Shown piece after piece: positions 1 through 12,010 of a stretch of DNA of 64,000 nucleotides. The translations under genes and the position numbers were made by a program. The stretch covers positions 7,634,244-7,698,243 of the forward strand of contig OX637393.1 in the NCBI GenBank assembly GCA_951799425.1, in the 5' to 3' direction. Source of the DNA: Ilex aquifolium. Lineage: Eukaryota; Streptophyta; Magnoliopsida; Aquifoliales; Aquifoliaceae. The notes beneath the pieces are model-generated. The model was not told where the DNA came from and did no database searches. It worked only from the letters and a program-made list of their open reading frames with translations. Every line of letters begins with the position of its first letter. Within the stretch, counting starts at the first letter, position 1.

Positions 1-1921
1 TCTTGAGGCCGAGCTTCTGGAACAAGTCCCAATACATTATTTCTGAAGAACTCCCTGGATCAATCAGGACTCTCTTGACATCAAAGTTAGCAATCCGAAG
101 GGTGACGACTAAGGCATCGTTATGAGGCTGATGAACGCCTACCAAATCCTGCTCGGTAAAACATATCGCCTCGGCTGATTCCTCTAATTTGATTCTTTTA
201 TTGGTGACCTCCGGTGTCATTCTCAGTTCGTAAACCTCCCTTTCTTTTGCGGCTTTTTGAATGTAGGCCCGAGCAGAGTTATTGGTGGACATCTGGGGGT
301 TAGTTGCGGCGTGGATCACATCAATTACTCCTGCCGGGGTGTTGCGCTCACCAGCTTGTTCTGTCCTTCCTTCTTCTGCCTTTCGCCCATCTTCAATGAA
401 CTCTGCTAGATGCCCAGTCTGCACCAACTCCTCCAAATGCTGTTTTAAGTGTCGGCAGTTCTCCGTCTTATGACCTACGTCCTTGTGATATGAACACCTA
501 AAATTAGGGTTCCTTTTAGAGGGATCTCCCATCAGTTTGCTCGGCCATTTGAAAAAAGGCTTCTCTTTGATCTGACCCAGTATTTTGTAAATAGGCTCTT
601 TGAAGACTGTGTTCACCCCTAGAAAGGATGACCTTTGGGGAAAGCCATCCTTTTCGGTCTTCCTTCCTCCCTCTCTGATCGGCTCGGATTGCCTCTCTCT
701 ACCGAACTGTCTCCTGTTCGGCTGCTCCTTCACCACTTCCCTGGTCAGATCGTCATCGACCTTGGCGTATTTCTCAATTCTCGCCATCAGTTCTTCCAAG
801 TCTGTTGCTGGCCTCCTGGTAAGCGATTGGTAGAGAGGATTTTCCTTCGGTAATCCCATTTTGAACGATGCAACCGCTATTTCAGGATTGCATCCCTCTA
901 CCTCGTTCATTGTCTCCCAGTATCGATGAGCGTATTCACGCAGTGTCTCGGTATTGCCCTTTTTTAATGTGAGCAAAGCTCCAACGTCTTTCGGCTGCTT
1001 GCTACTGGTGATGAACCGAGCTGTGAACTGCTCGGCTAACTGGGCCCAACCATCAATTGTTCCCCTCGGCAGGCCGTCAAACCACTTCATGGCCGACTCC
1101 CCAAGGCTGCTAGGGAAGATAGTGCATAACAACGGCTCGTTTCTTCTATGGATGGTCATGAGTTGCCTGAAGTGCCTGATATGTGAGGACGGATCTGTCT
1201 TTCCGTCGTAAAGTCTGAAGCTCGGGACGGTGAATTTGCTCGGAATTCTTCCCTTTTCAATCCATGTGGTGAATGGAGACGATTCTCATCCGTTTCCGTA
1301 CTCCCCTGTTGCTCTCCTGGCTAAGTCCCTAGCCGACCTTTGCTCTGGTCTTCTTAAGCGGCTGTTTAGCTCATCGTCAATATACTGCTTCCATGCGTCC
1401 TCTTCATGTGTCCTGGGCTTCTTCGGTGGGTATCTGTCATCATCAGCTATTGCGATACGGCTCGGCTTCTTCTCAGGGCCCTCATGCCGGACTTCTCTCG
1501 ACCGCTTCTCCCTTTTGGTCATCTCGTTTAGTCTGGCTTTCAACTCCTCGTTCTCCTTGATCAGATCTTTTTCCTTAGCGTACGACTTTTTGAAGAGACT
1601 GTCATGTGCATCCAAACGGCCCTGAAACGATTGGATCAGCTTTGCTAACGCGCGGTTCTCACCCTCAGCACCTTGGTTTTCAATACCCTGATTCCGGTTT
1701 TTCGAAGGTTTGAAACTTGCAGAAGAAGCTTCGTCTCTTTCGGGGGTCCCAGATGGGTTTCTGACAGCATGCAACCTCCCGTTGCTGTCAGTCGGAACGT
1801 ACGCAGGATTTGAATCGCCCAGGGGAGGACTGCCCCTTGGTGATCCAATTACGCTTCTGAGTCTTGACATTCTAGCTTTTTGTTCGAAAGATTAAAATCT
1901 TTCCCACAGACGGCGCCAAAA
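1..1921 (-). mobile_element. Ty3/Gypsy (Tat-like) fossil: primer site, gag and protease part
   Basis: Seen: reading on the minus strand from the LTR edge at 1922 comes a primer-binding-like site (TGGCGCCGTCTGTGGG, 1903-1918). A gag reading frame follows, from about 1870. It starts with a charged, coiled-coil-like leader and continues into a retrotransposon gag domain (about 540-1260). Near the window edge is an aspartic-protease motif with a D-P-G-S-S core (about 10-110). Known: this order, LTR then primer site, gag and protease, is that of Ty3/Gypsy elements, and the leader and LTR motifs fit the Tat group. Inferred: the rest of pol lies beyond position 1. The element looks young and carries a few breaks. 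Family is fairly sure, lineage less so. Confidence 0.85.
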
Positions 1922-2684
1922 TGTAGAGGCAAAAAATAAGGTCTACCTCTAGCGATATGAATTTAAGAACAATGATTGTAGATAAATCTCTGAACTTGAT
2001 CTCCAGACCCTTCTCCTGCAAAACGAGCAAACTGCCCAAGATCGAAGTGCTTCGATCGAAGGCACTCCGATGCTTAAGTCAGTAACTGTGTGATATGAAT
2101 TGCACGAAGACAAGGAGAGTTCAGCGTACCTTTTCACCTTGGTCTCGCGTTCCTTTTATAGCTTCCATTCCCCTTAGGGTTTCCGTTAATCCAGAAGGAA
2201 GGTGGCATCCCTTCCTTTCCTTCAGTGTTTGAGTTTGGGAGGTTTCTAACTCTTCTCCAATAATCTCTCGGAATGCCTTTATTTTAGCAAATCTCGTTTA
2301 TCTGATTGCCTATGTTTTAGGCAATCCCTTCCGTAATCACCGCCTTTGTGAAGGTCGGGATTTCTTACTGCCGAGCACCTACTTTGTTTGCCGACCTGTT
2401 GACAAGGTCGGTTGGCACTACCGATCTATCATCTAGCCATGCCGATCTTATTCTCGAACTTGGCTTGGTAAGAGCCGAGCTATTCTGTTTTGATGGAACA
2501 CTTCGGCGGACTTGATGATTTCGATGGCAGAAATATGCCTTGTATGCCGAGCTTTTGATGAGCTCGGATCGGATGAGGGGCAGTAATCGGATTCTTGATT
2601 CGTGAACACGTGCTTAGTCTTTCCATGCTCACGTGAGCACATTTAATGCCAGGACACGTGCAGCGCTGGGGTCTAACCCCTTCA
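1922..2684 (-). repeat. Gypsy LTR, copy 1 (inverted partner of copy 2)
   Basis: A 763-bp LTR reading TG...CA on the minus strand, ending at 1922 next to the primer-binding site. It contains a TATA-like box (minus, about 2155) and the R/U5 signature 'TGACTTAAGCATCGGAGTG' typical of plant Gypsy LTRs. It is almost identical to 3445-4207 in the opposite orientation; the only difference I noticed is one base. The identity continues 9 bp beyond the LTR into GGGGGCAAA, a polypurine-tract-like sequence at 2685-2693. Confidence 0.85.
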
Positions 2685-3192
2685 TTTGCCCCCTGGCATG
2701 CCCTCTTCGTAGGGACAACGACAAGACGGAGCGGCACCGACAGCGTACTCCCAGTTCCCAGATACGAATACAATGTCGTTTTCATGACCCTTGTTGGAAT
2801 CGGGAAGATGGGTGACTAGATACCGATCCTTCTTCCTTACAGATAGGTAGAAACTATCCCCCGCTGCCTTTAGAATGTAGCAGTAGAGGATCTCCCACAA
2901 TCCTAGACTTAAGCCTAGGATTTTGTTCAAAGAGGCAACCCCCATCACGATCCTGAAAAGATTCAGGCAGCACTGAAGAGGGCACAGCTTGGCAGCTGAC
3001 AACACCCAGAGGAGAAGGGGGTCAAAAGGGAATCTCACCCCCCCTTCGGTGATAGCTCGAGTTGGAATAGGGATCGATTCCCTCGTACCTATCAAGGGTT
3101 CATCCTTCCCAGCAACCCTGACCTCCACGTCATCAGGGATGCTGTACTTAGTCCGGAATGATGGAATGTCCGAAGGATGAAGAGGAGCCATT
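2682..3192 (-). mobile_element. Additional ORF of the Gypsy element (plant 'gypsy-type transposon' domain)
   Basis: An open frame of about 170 codons on the minus strand, starting MAPLHPSDIPSF and ending with a stop that overlaps the first bases of the LTR. The middle (IPIPTRAITEGGVRFPFDPL, then a hydrophobic stretch and an SNKG motif) resembles the domain called 'putative gypsy type transposon' (Transposase_28 family). This domain is known from extra ORFs of Tat/Ogre-type elements and from plant mobile-domain proteins. A TATA box on the same strand (TATATAAA, 3295-3302) lies about 105 bp upstream of the start codon, so the frame may have its own promoter. Assignment is by eye and moderately sure. 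Confidence 0.55.
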
Positions 3193-3444
3193 GGAGAAGA
3201 CAAGAAGCGCAGAAAGGAACACACAGAATGAAGAAGAGAGAGAGGTGATGACTATGTAAAAGTGCAGAGTGTGCAAAGGGAAACAAAAGAGCGGTTTATA
3301 TAGGAGCAGAATTCCAAAAGACAAATTGAATACAATGAATGTACCGCCAAAACTGAGAAAGCGCAAAACCCAAAGCAATCATGATTAAGAAGGAAAACGG
3401 CTGACAGGCGAGGGAACGTCTGACAGACGTTTTCTGGGGGCAAA

Positions 3445-4207
3445 TGAAGGGGTTAGACCCCAGCGCTGCACGTGTCCTGGCATTAAATGTGCTCACGTGA
3501 GCATGGAAAGACTAAGCACGTGTTCACGAATCAAGAATCCGATTACTGCCCCTCATCCGATCCGAGCTCATCAAAAGCTCGGCATACAAGGCATATTTCT
3601 GCCATCGAAATCATCAAGTCCGCCGAAGTGTTCCATCAAAACAGAATAGCTCGGCTCTTACCAAGCCAAGTTCGAGAATAAGATCGGCATGGCTAGATGA
3701 TAGATCGGTAGTGCCAACCGACCTTGTCAACAGGTCGGCAAACAAAATAGGTGCTCGGCAGTAAGAAATCCCGACCTTCACAAAGGCGGTGATTACGGAA
3801 GGGATTGCCTAAAACATAGGCAATCAGATAAACGAGATTTGCTAAAATAAAGGCATTCCGAGAGATTATTGGAGAAGAGTTAGAAACCTCCCAAACTCAA
3901 ACACTGAAGGAAAGGAAGGGATGCCACCTTCCTTCTGGATTAACGGAAACCCTAAGGGGAATGGAAGCTATAAAAGGAACGCGAGACCAAGGTGAAAAGG
4001 TACGCTGAACTCTCCTTGTCTTCGTGCAATTCATATCACACAGTTACTGACTTAAGCATCGGAGTGCCTTCGATCGAAGCACTTCGATCTTGGGCAGTTT
4101 GCTCGTTTTGCAGGAGAAGGGTCTGGAGATCAAGTTCAGAGATTTATCTACAATCATTGTTCTTAAATTCATATCGCTAGAGGTAGACCTTATTTTTTGC
4201 CTCTACA
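3445..4207 (+). repeat. Gypsy LTR, copy 2 (plus orientation)
   Basis: 763-bp LTR on the plus strand, preceded by the polypurine-like GGGGGCAAA at 3436-3444. It starts TGAAGGGG and ends GCCTCTACA. A TATA box (CTATAAAAGG) lies at 3968-3977. With copy 1 it forms an inverted repeat with 772-bp arms around a 742-bp core (2694-3435). Near-identity of the arms suggests a recent origin. No target duplication can be assigned because the matching outer end is not in the window. Confidence 0.85.
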
Positions 4208-4217
4208 ATAGGTGTAA

Positions 4218-4612
4218 GAGCAACTCAAAAGGGAATTATTATTTTTGGTGTCAAATTATTTATTTGTAATATTAAATAGTATTTTATCATTCGTGAATTA
4301 TAAATCTGCTCTAATGATAGGTGTCAAAATATGGTGCAATTTTTATATTTTTATTCATCAATCTATATGAATCGTTAGATCTATATTTATCGTTGGATCA
4401 TTCAGCAATTTAACGGATCTATATTCATTAACCCATTTGCAACCTCTCTCTTTCTCTCTCCAGAGTTGCAAAAATTGTCACCCCAATAGTATTGTTGTCA
4501 TTTTCCAACCCTTGATATCACCCCCCCTTGGAGTGAAAATTTTTAAACTTGGGGTGACATTTTGGCCGTTATGGGGTTGCCACCCCTGATGTCACTCCCT
4601 TTGGAGTTGCTC
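4218..4612. mobile_element. Harbinger-like MITE with TAA target duplication
   Basis: A 395-bp element with inverted ends GAGCAACTC...GAGTTGCTC, both followed inward by an AAAGGGA-like block, flanked by TAA on each side (4215-4217 and 4613-4615). A 3-bp TAA/TTA duplication is the signature of PIF/Harbinger elements. No coding capacity. It lies 10 bp from the Gypsy LTR end. Confidence 0.7.
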
Positions 4613-4615
4613 TAA

Positions 4616-6650
4616 AGTATTTTATTTTTTATTTTATTTTTTATTTTTTTCAAGACCAATTATAACAAATTAAACAACACAAAATCCAGTGTGAGTGATT
4701 TGTGGGTCCTATTGATCAAAAAAGCAACCCAAAATCCATGACTAGGATTCATTTTTCGATATGATGCTTTTATGCCAGATATGAAACCTTTTTGTCGGGT
4801 AGATTTTCCTCAATCAAAATTGTAGTGTGCTAGTAATAATCTGTGTCTAAAATATTTTATAATATTAAAATTTTTATATTGGTTGTGTAATATTTTTATT
4901 TTAAATAATAATTTATTTTTATTTTTATTTTTATTTTTTAATTACGTAATTTAAAATCAAAGTAAATAGAAAAAAAAAATAAGAGAGAAGGGAGAGATAT
5001 TTGTTGAATAATCTAATTTGCTCCCTTTGGCATTGAGAAGTGTGCAAGCTGAATTGGTTGACAGTAGGGGTCGTGTAGAAAAAAAATGATATTTTTTAGC
5101 AGAAATAAAAAATTGAGATGATTTTTTTACAATTAGATCAAAATAAATAAAAATTGAATTAATGTTGATTATTATTGTGCGTTTATAAGTTTAGAATTCA
5201 ATTTCCTACCTGTAATATTACATAAATTTTGTAAGGTTATAGTGATAAAAAAAAAAGGTCCTTCAGAAATCGATACATCAAATTAGAATTATTAGTGAAT
5301 AAGTCTATAGTGAAAAATATTTTGTTAAAAAGTCATTTGATGATATAGAAAGACTTGAATATCATTTTATTATATAGTAGTTACCTAAAACGATTTTGAA
5401 AAACTAAAACTTATGCTAAATTTTTTTCATATAAATTGATCTCTCTCTCTCTCTCACACACGACGCTTCAACTTCTAAAATCACTCAGTGTTCCGTAATT
5501 TTTTTTTAGGAATATATTTCAAAGTTTTTGGGAACCTTATGATATTTGAAAACTAAAATTAAGGAATTTAAGTTATCTTATCTTAGAAAAGTATGGTAGC
5601 ATTGGTTCATTTGTTGATACAGTCACAATTAACAAAATAAAAAAAAAAAGCATTATAGTCGTAAAACTGAAACAAAAAAAAAAAACGATCATACAAACAA
5701 TTACATGTACTAAAAATATAGTCACAAACATGAAGAGACGAAAAATCAAAAACAGAATTTACATATCATATATCATATACCATATTATAGAAAAAGCAAT
5801 GTTATTAAGACCTAATTTACTGACCTAATTTGGTGACTTAATTTACCATGACATTTGAATTGACTGTGGATTACATTAAACATTAGAACTTGATGTTGAT
5901 TTAATGGTTCCACTAAAACCACATCATTATAGTGTAATAATACAATGCCGAGAACATGGAGAAAACGATCTATTTTGGAAAAAAAAAAGAAGAAGTTGGT
6001 CTAACAACAGTTTGATTGAAAAAAGAAAACAAAAAAAGTGACCACTCAAACAATCAGTTGAACAGAAAAAAAAAACTAAACAAAAGAACCAAAAATAAAT
6101 AAAAAGTATAATTTCGAACTTGATAATGGTTGAACGTTGTAGGAGAAGAAGAAAAAACAAAAACTGGTTGAAAAATAATAAGGATGGTCACTTAACGTTA
6201 ACTAGTTGGAGAAGATGAAAGAAAAACAATAATTGGTTGGAGAAGAAGAAGAAGAAAGATAATGGCTGATGGTTGTAGAAGAAGAAAGAAGATACATTTG
6301 ATGACAAAGATACTAAGAATATAATTCATCCATTAAATTGGAAAATATTTAATATAATAAAAGAAATTCAAATAACAAAATAACTGTCAAATCTAATATA
6401 CATGATTTAAGGGGAGGACAAATATGTTAAAAAAAATTAGAAAAAGTCTAAAAAAATGTATCTGGATAAAATAAAGTTAGGAAGACAAGAACTAAATGAA
6501 TTAACATTAAGAGCTATGTATTTTAAGACCAATAAGTATAATTTGATGTATCCCTTCACAATTCTCCGTAAAATAAAAAAATGGGTTTAACAAATGGGAC
6601 CAAATATTATGGCGCTAATAAATTTTGATGAAATAAGGTTACTGGTTAAC
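4616..6650. other. AT-rich spacer, no gene seen
   Basis: About 2 kb of AT-rich sequence with homopolymer runs. I see no conserved protein frame, RNA gene or clear element ends. A (CT)n run lies near 5440-5455. Confidence 0.6.
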
Positions 6651-6828
6651 TTAGGGTGCTTTTGGTAACGTTTTCGTTTTTATGTTTTTTTTTATAAAAA
6701 AAAAAGAACTAAGTTTTGTTTTTTTTGTGATAAAAATTAAAAATCTAAAACATGTTTGGTAGTCATTTATATTTAAAAAATTGTGAAAACAAAAATAAAA
6801 AACATATTTGGTATTATATCAAAAAATC

Positions 6829-7048
6829 ACCACCCAAACCCCACCACCTTACCTCAATAACCACCCAAAACCACCACCCAACCCCACTGACCACCCAACC
6901 CCCACCACCGACACCCAACCCTACCCCCACTGACCACCCAACCCCACCACCGAAACCCACAACCCACCCCCACCACTGAAAACCACCACCACAACCACCC
7001 CACTGACCACCCCTAACCACCGAAACCCACCCCCACCACCACTGAAAT
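6829..7048. repeat. ACCACCCAACCCC minisatellite
   Basis: Imperfect repeats of CCACCCAACCCCACTGACCA type, almost purely A/C on the plus strand, ending in GAAACCCACCCCCACCACC. The apparent proline/threonine-rich reading frame across it follows from repeat composition and is not a gene. Confidence 0.8.
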
Positions 7049-7071
7049 CACAACCACCGATGTAGATCTAT

Positions 7072-7126
7072 GTCTATATATGTATATATATACCGATCTA
7101 TATATATATATATATATATATATATG
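7072..7126. repeat. (TA)n microsatellite
   Basis: An alternating TA tract, interrupted once by CCGATC, inside the Harbinger-like element. Confidence 0.85.
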
Positions 7127-8074
7127 GTATAAAATTAAGGAAAAACACTGACCACGAGCGAGAGAGACGAAGTGGGTTTCGTCTTCGTCTTCGTCTTTGA
7201 TTTCTTCTTCCATTTCTGAGCGTCTTTGGCTTCGATTTCTCCGGCTTCGGTTTCTTCGGCTTCCTTTGGCTTCTTTGGTTTCACAAGAGAGAACCCAGAG
7301 AGAGAGAGAGAGACAGATGAGAGAAAGAGAGAAAAAAAAAAAAAGGTAAAGGGCTTTTATACTTCCAACAAAAAATCCTAAATTTTGGTGTTAACAAGAT
7401 TCGAAAGCAAGATCTCATTAACTGAGGCGCGCGTGTTTTTTTTTTTTTTGATGTTTTCAAAAACATCATTTTTGATGTTTTTGTATTTTGGCATTGTTTT
7501 CAAAACAGGAGAGTAAAAAAAAAACGAAAACACATCCCAAACGTGTTATTGTTTTTTTTTTTAACAAAAAATGAAAAAAAAAACACAAACACCCTGTTAC
7601 CAAACACTACCTTAATGATCATCGTCCTTGTCGTTATATCTTAAAGTCGCGGGTTCTAACTTCATTGTCCCATCCCTGTAATATTTGACAAAATAAAATT
7701 AATGAAGCAAATGTAACATTATTTAGACATATTTTTTTTTTGTCAATCTAGTTTTACCTAGTTTCTTATAGGCAGATTAAGCTACCAAAGGAACTACGAT
7801 ATCGAAAGTTATAATATTTTAAGATCAAATTATAATTATTGGTGATGTAAATTACAACCCCAAATGATATGATCGAACACAAAATATTATGATTGATCAT
7901 AAAATTTAAAATTTTTAAAAGTCAAATTACTACCTTTAAAGCTCAAGCTACAATTCGTAAAGTAAAAACTACAAGTAATTGAAGTAATTCATAATCACTA
8001 TGAAGTTTCTAAAATAGTTGTAATTTCACATTTAAAAAATATAGTTTAATCTTTAAAAATAATAATTTCTTTAT

Positions 8075-9523
8075 TGGTGGTTTTGCACAGTGGACAATTA
8101 ACATAAATAATAATTGTTGGAAGATAGGAAAACAAAAAATCATAACATAAAGATATAACGTGGTTCGATACAACATACCCACCTTGGTATACCGTACCTA
8201 CATCCACAGACCAAAAATCTACATCAATGTATTATTCATTGAAAAACTGGTCATCTGGTAACTGATTATATAATACTCAATCCTATTTATATGGATAAAA
8301 TAATGTAATCGAAACATATTCAGATACAACTTGATATATATGTTTCCTATCACATGTCTAATATACCTATTCATGGTATATTAAAACTCTTCAAACATAA
8401 TCTTATTCCATATAAGATTCTCACCAACAAACTCTCATTTATGATAATTAGAGAGTTCGGGTCAAATTCTAACAGCCTTCCTTGAATCAAACTCTTCAAA
8501 TTTGGTCATACCCAATATCAGGTTTAGCGCCATTAATTTTGATCCACCAATTTTTTCACACCCCGTGCAAATCTGCTCTTCTGAGTCATCACAATCCTCT
8601 CTATCTTTCAAGAACCTGCGTTTTGGCCTGCATCATGTGTGCATCCCTGCCCGTGTCTTACCTATTCTTGGGAGGTCTCAATGGTCAATGTTCCACCATT
8701 CAAAGGTAAAAACATAGTGACTCATAATCTATGAGACACCAAATCATCACTATTAGGTTTATATCAGCCCAATAGCTCCCAAACCATTGGAATATACCAC
8801 GACTTCAACTCAAAGAGCCCAAAAACCTAAAGAAACATCTTCAACACCGCACGTGTGGTAATTCTTGAAATCCAAACAATCAAGAAGCAACTTAGTCTTC
8901 CATTTGGTTTTATACCAACTTTAATTTTTTTTCTTGTGAATCTAAACAAAAATATGAATTGTACATACATGGCAAGGGAGTCTTCTTCAACATGAACACC
9001 AACTTGAATATTGAATTGCCAACAACTTGTTTTGATTGGTGCACCAAGATCGTCAATCCAACTCTGATTGTTCTACCAGGAACATCAATCTAGCTCTGAT
9101 ATCACTTGTTGGTTTTGCACAGCAAACAATTAACATAATTAATAATTGTTGGAAGATAGGAATTCAAAGATAGGAAAACAAAAAACCATAACACAAAGAT
9201 ATAATGTGGTTCGATACAACATACCCACCTTGGTATACTGTACCTACATCCACGGACCAAGAATCTACATCGATGTATTATTCATTGAAAAACTGGTCAT
9301 CATTCTGGTAACTGATTACATAATACTCGATCCTATTTATAGGGATAAAATACTGTAATCGAAACCTATTCAGATGCAACTTGATATATATGTTTCCTAT
9401 CACATGTCTAATATACCTATTCATGGTATATTAAAACTCTTCAAACATAATCCTATTCCATACAAGATTCTCACCAACAAACTCTCATTTATGACAATTA
9501 GAGAGTTTGGGTCAAATTCCAAC
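8075..9523 (-). mobile_element. TRIM-like LTR element (Copia-type primer site)
   Basis: A short LTR element of 1449 bp. Its LTRs are 8075-8474 and 9107-9523, oriented on the minus strand, with a 632-bp interior. The interior side of the right LTR carries TGATATCAGAGC (minus, about 9093-9104), a variant of the methionine-initiator primer site TGGTATCAGAGC used by Copia elements. A purine-rich AAGGAAGGC abuts the left LTR. Both outer flanks read CTTTAT (8069-8074, 9524-9529), fitting a target duplication. No protein domain is recognised inside, so it is non-autonomous. LTR divergence by eye of several per cent suggests an old copy. Confidence 0.8.
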
Positions 9524-9924
9524 CTTTATCATACCGAAATATTTTTTTAAGTCTCATAGTGCTATCCATTTTGTTGATTAAAATGCTTCTAGTGCGTTAA
9601 ATTCTCTTCTGAGATCCCCACAATCAAGGGATTGTCTACACTCATAATTAGGGTTAAAAAAAGAGAGGGTATTATTATGTTATCACTTTGAATAAAAGAA
9701 GAAAGTAAGACAGTGTCCCCATGCATCAACACTGACTAATTTGATAGAGAGAAAATTAGACTAAAGTTTCCTCCTGCGTATTCATTTTCCACCAAGTGTT
9801 TTGTTGGAAAGAGGGAAGGACACTCAAGAAATTGTGATTTCTCTACCCAGAGGTCTCATGTTCAATCTTTTTTTACATTCCTTAACGACTAGCTACCCTT
9901 CCCTTATTCCTTTAAGAACATGCT

Positions 9925-10008
9925 CTAACCTAGCTCAAGTCACAGTGGTTAGCCGCTAAACTCGAGAGAATAAAATATGCTCTAACATGAATACACTGTA
10001 GCAAAAAA
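9925..10008 (+). mobile_element. SINE-like remnant (copy 1)
   Basis: Contains AGCTCAAGTCACAGTGG and ACTCGAGAGAATAA and ends GTAGCAAAAAAA. The same two blocks and an A-rich end recur at 13205-13322, which suggests a short A-tailed retroposon family. Assignment is tentative. Confidence 0.4.
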
Positions 10009-10145
10009 ATTGTGATTTCACAATGTTTGACAAAATGTGATTCCATAATAAACTGTCATTGCTGTCCATTATAGTAATCGATTTTGTAAGGACTTTAGGC
10101 GATACTGGTTTCATGACATACACGATGCATGTTTAATTCTGGCAC

Positions 10146-10450
10146 GGTGTTTTTTTTTATGAACACATATATAGGGTTACATGTAATTTTGAACATATTT
10201 TATTCAACATCATACTGTAGTCGCAAGAGCAGCCAACAAGTTTAAGTCCAATAACCACCTCCGAAAAAGCCTAACATTTACAGGAGTGGTTTGAGCTTAT
10301 CAATCAAACCTCAATCACATGTAGCAACCGATTTAAGATTTCAAATCATTTTTTTTTATTGAACACACATAATAGAATATATGCAATTTTAAACATATTT
10401 TATCCAACTTCAACATCAACATCAACATCATACTGTAATTGTTAGAGTTC
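10146..10450. repeat. Pair of diverged direct repeats (about 90 bp)
   Basis: Two direct copies, 10146-10230 and 10348-10445, each holding GAACACA...CATATTTTATYCAACWTCA and CATCATACTGTA. The second copy contains a small triplication of ACATCA. No coding signal. Confidence 0.55.
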
Positions 10451-10499
10451 AAAATACCAATAAACCCAAGTTCAAGTACAACCTCCAAAATTATCTAAC

Positions 10500-11840
10500 C
10501 TTTAGAGTGTGTGAGAGAGAGAGAGAGAAAAGATGAGACGAACGTGTGAGCAAGAGCCAATTAGAGAAAAGAGATTTGAGAGGGAGTATGAATTGTCATA
10601 GTCTACTAATTAATTATAGATAAAAGGAGAAAGCACGAAACCGCTTTCCTTCATTTATTAATAGTATAGATAAAGAAATTGATTGATGTATTGAATTCCC
10701 AAGGGAAAAGTGGTGAGGACCATTATGCCAACTCATGCTCACCTACTTTTTATTACTTAAAAAAACTTTCAAAGAAAGAGTAACAATAAGACTGCAGATG
10801 TGGCATTTTCAGCAAATTTTAACACTTAATTGGACATTACCATACTGAAATGAACCAAGAAGAACTATAAATGTCTTTCTTTCCTTCCTTTGAAGCTATT
10901 AAACAACTTTACGGTAGCTTAAATAGTAATAGTCACGAGTTGTATATTTAAATATTTTGAGTTCGAATTTTGATAATCTCATTGGGTCAAGCCATTTGTA
11001 TCTTATAAATATCCTAGTCCTGGCGTGAATGGTATGTCTTTGACTGGACCGGATAAGGAATTAATCTAAATACGCGTAAGCTGACCTGAATCTTTGTACT
11101 TAAGAGGGGCCTTGCACTAAGACCTTATTTGCAAGCTCATCCAATTATATTACATACCGATATCCCCTTACGCGCGCCAAGTTCTTCAGAATCAGGAGAT
11201 GCTCGGATGATTAGCAAAATGGTTCGTCGAGCTCGGGGAATTCAACATATAATATATCCCCTGAACAATTGTAAAAGGGCAAGTAGTTGCTGACCTCCTA
11301 GTAGAGTTGTCCCTTAAGGCATTAGAACTACACCCATGACCATTAAACCGAAAAAAGAAGAAGAATAAGCCATTAAGTAGTCTCTTTGGTCGCAGTGAAA
11401 TCTCATTTAATACATTTTTTCTTTAATTTTTTTCATAACAAATCACCTACCATGCATTCAAGTGAGACATGTTATATCGGAGGGGATCTAGATTCTCCCT
11501 TCACTGACATCCCAACATCGTCACAATCAAAGGTGTCCTACACGTAGTAAAACGTAATTTTTCAGTATTATATTTTTTTATTTAATAAAAAAGTGACATG
11601 TATAAAAAAAATTATTTTATTATTTTACTCCACCTAACACAATTAATTACAATAAATAAAAATACAAGAAGATAGTGAAATTTGAGAGTAAACTATTCTC
11701 AGTCCACTTATCTTAAGACTGACAGTTGAGTGATAAGTTTATTTGCCCACAGACTTTCCGTAGACCATCGTTTTTTGTGGGGAGAAAGAAAGTAGATGTC
11801 CACATGACCTCATTTTTTAATACAAAAAAACATGATACAC
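10500..11840. other. Spacer without a gene
   Basis: AT-rich spacer. One block (about 10905-11010, with GAGTTCGAATTTTGATAATC) resembles 30765-30870 and has a pol III B-box-like motif, so an old SINE copy is possible. No protein frame is supported. Confidence 0.5.
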
Positions 11841-11844
11841 GGTT

Positions 11845-12010
11845 TGATTATAGACCTAACACGTGCAAGAGGCACGTGGGGAAACTATAACCTCCATTAC
11901 AACCGATCCTACAGATGACTACAGTGCGATTATGGACCTAACAAGTGTAAGTGGCACATGAAAAACTACAACCTCCATTACAATCGATCGAATAGATGAC
12001 TACAGTGCTC
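11845..12010. repeat. 83-bp tandem duplication
   Basis: Two adjacent copies (11845-11927 and 11928-12010) starting GATTATRGACCTAACA and ending ACTACAGTGC, about 85% alike by eye. They lie at the left side of an LTR relic. Confidence 0.75.

Larger units (their letters stand above)
6654..7611. mobile_element. TTA-flanked Harbinger-like non-autonomous element
   Basis: A 958-bp element. Left end GGGTGCTTTTGGTAAC and the reverse complement of the right end GGTAGTGTTTGGTAAC match at 12 of 16 positions; both flanks are TTA (6651-6653, 7612-7614). The inner parts repeat poly-T and 'AAAACA' motifs in inverted order. It encloses a C/A-rich minisatellite, a TA repeat and a TTC/CT-rich stretch. No transposase is encoded. 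Confidence 0.6.

Noticed and set aside
1230-1625. Plus-strand 131-codon frame opposite the Gypsy gag
   Set aside because: Shadow of the gag frame on the other strand; no independent signal.
1922-4207. Reading the inverted 772-bp arms as terminal repeats of one DNA transposon
   Set aside because: A primer-binding site and gag directly abut one arm, each arm has TG...CA ends, and a TATA box and R/U5 motif lie inside; these are LTRs.
6752-6979. Proline/threonine-rich open frame
   Set aside because: It is a product of the ACCACCC minisatellite and has no conserved domain or gene context.
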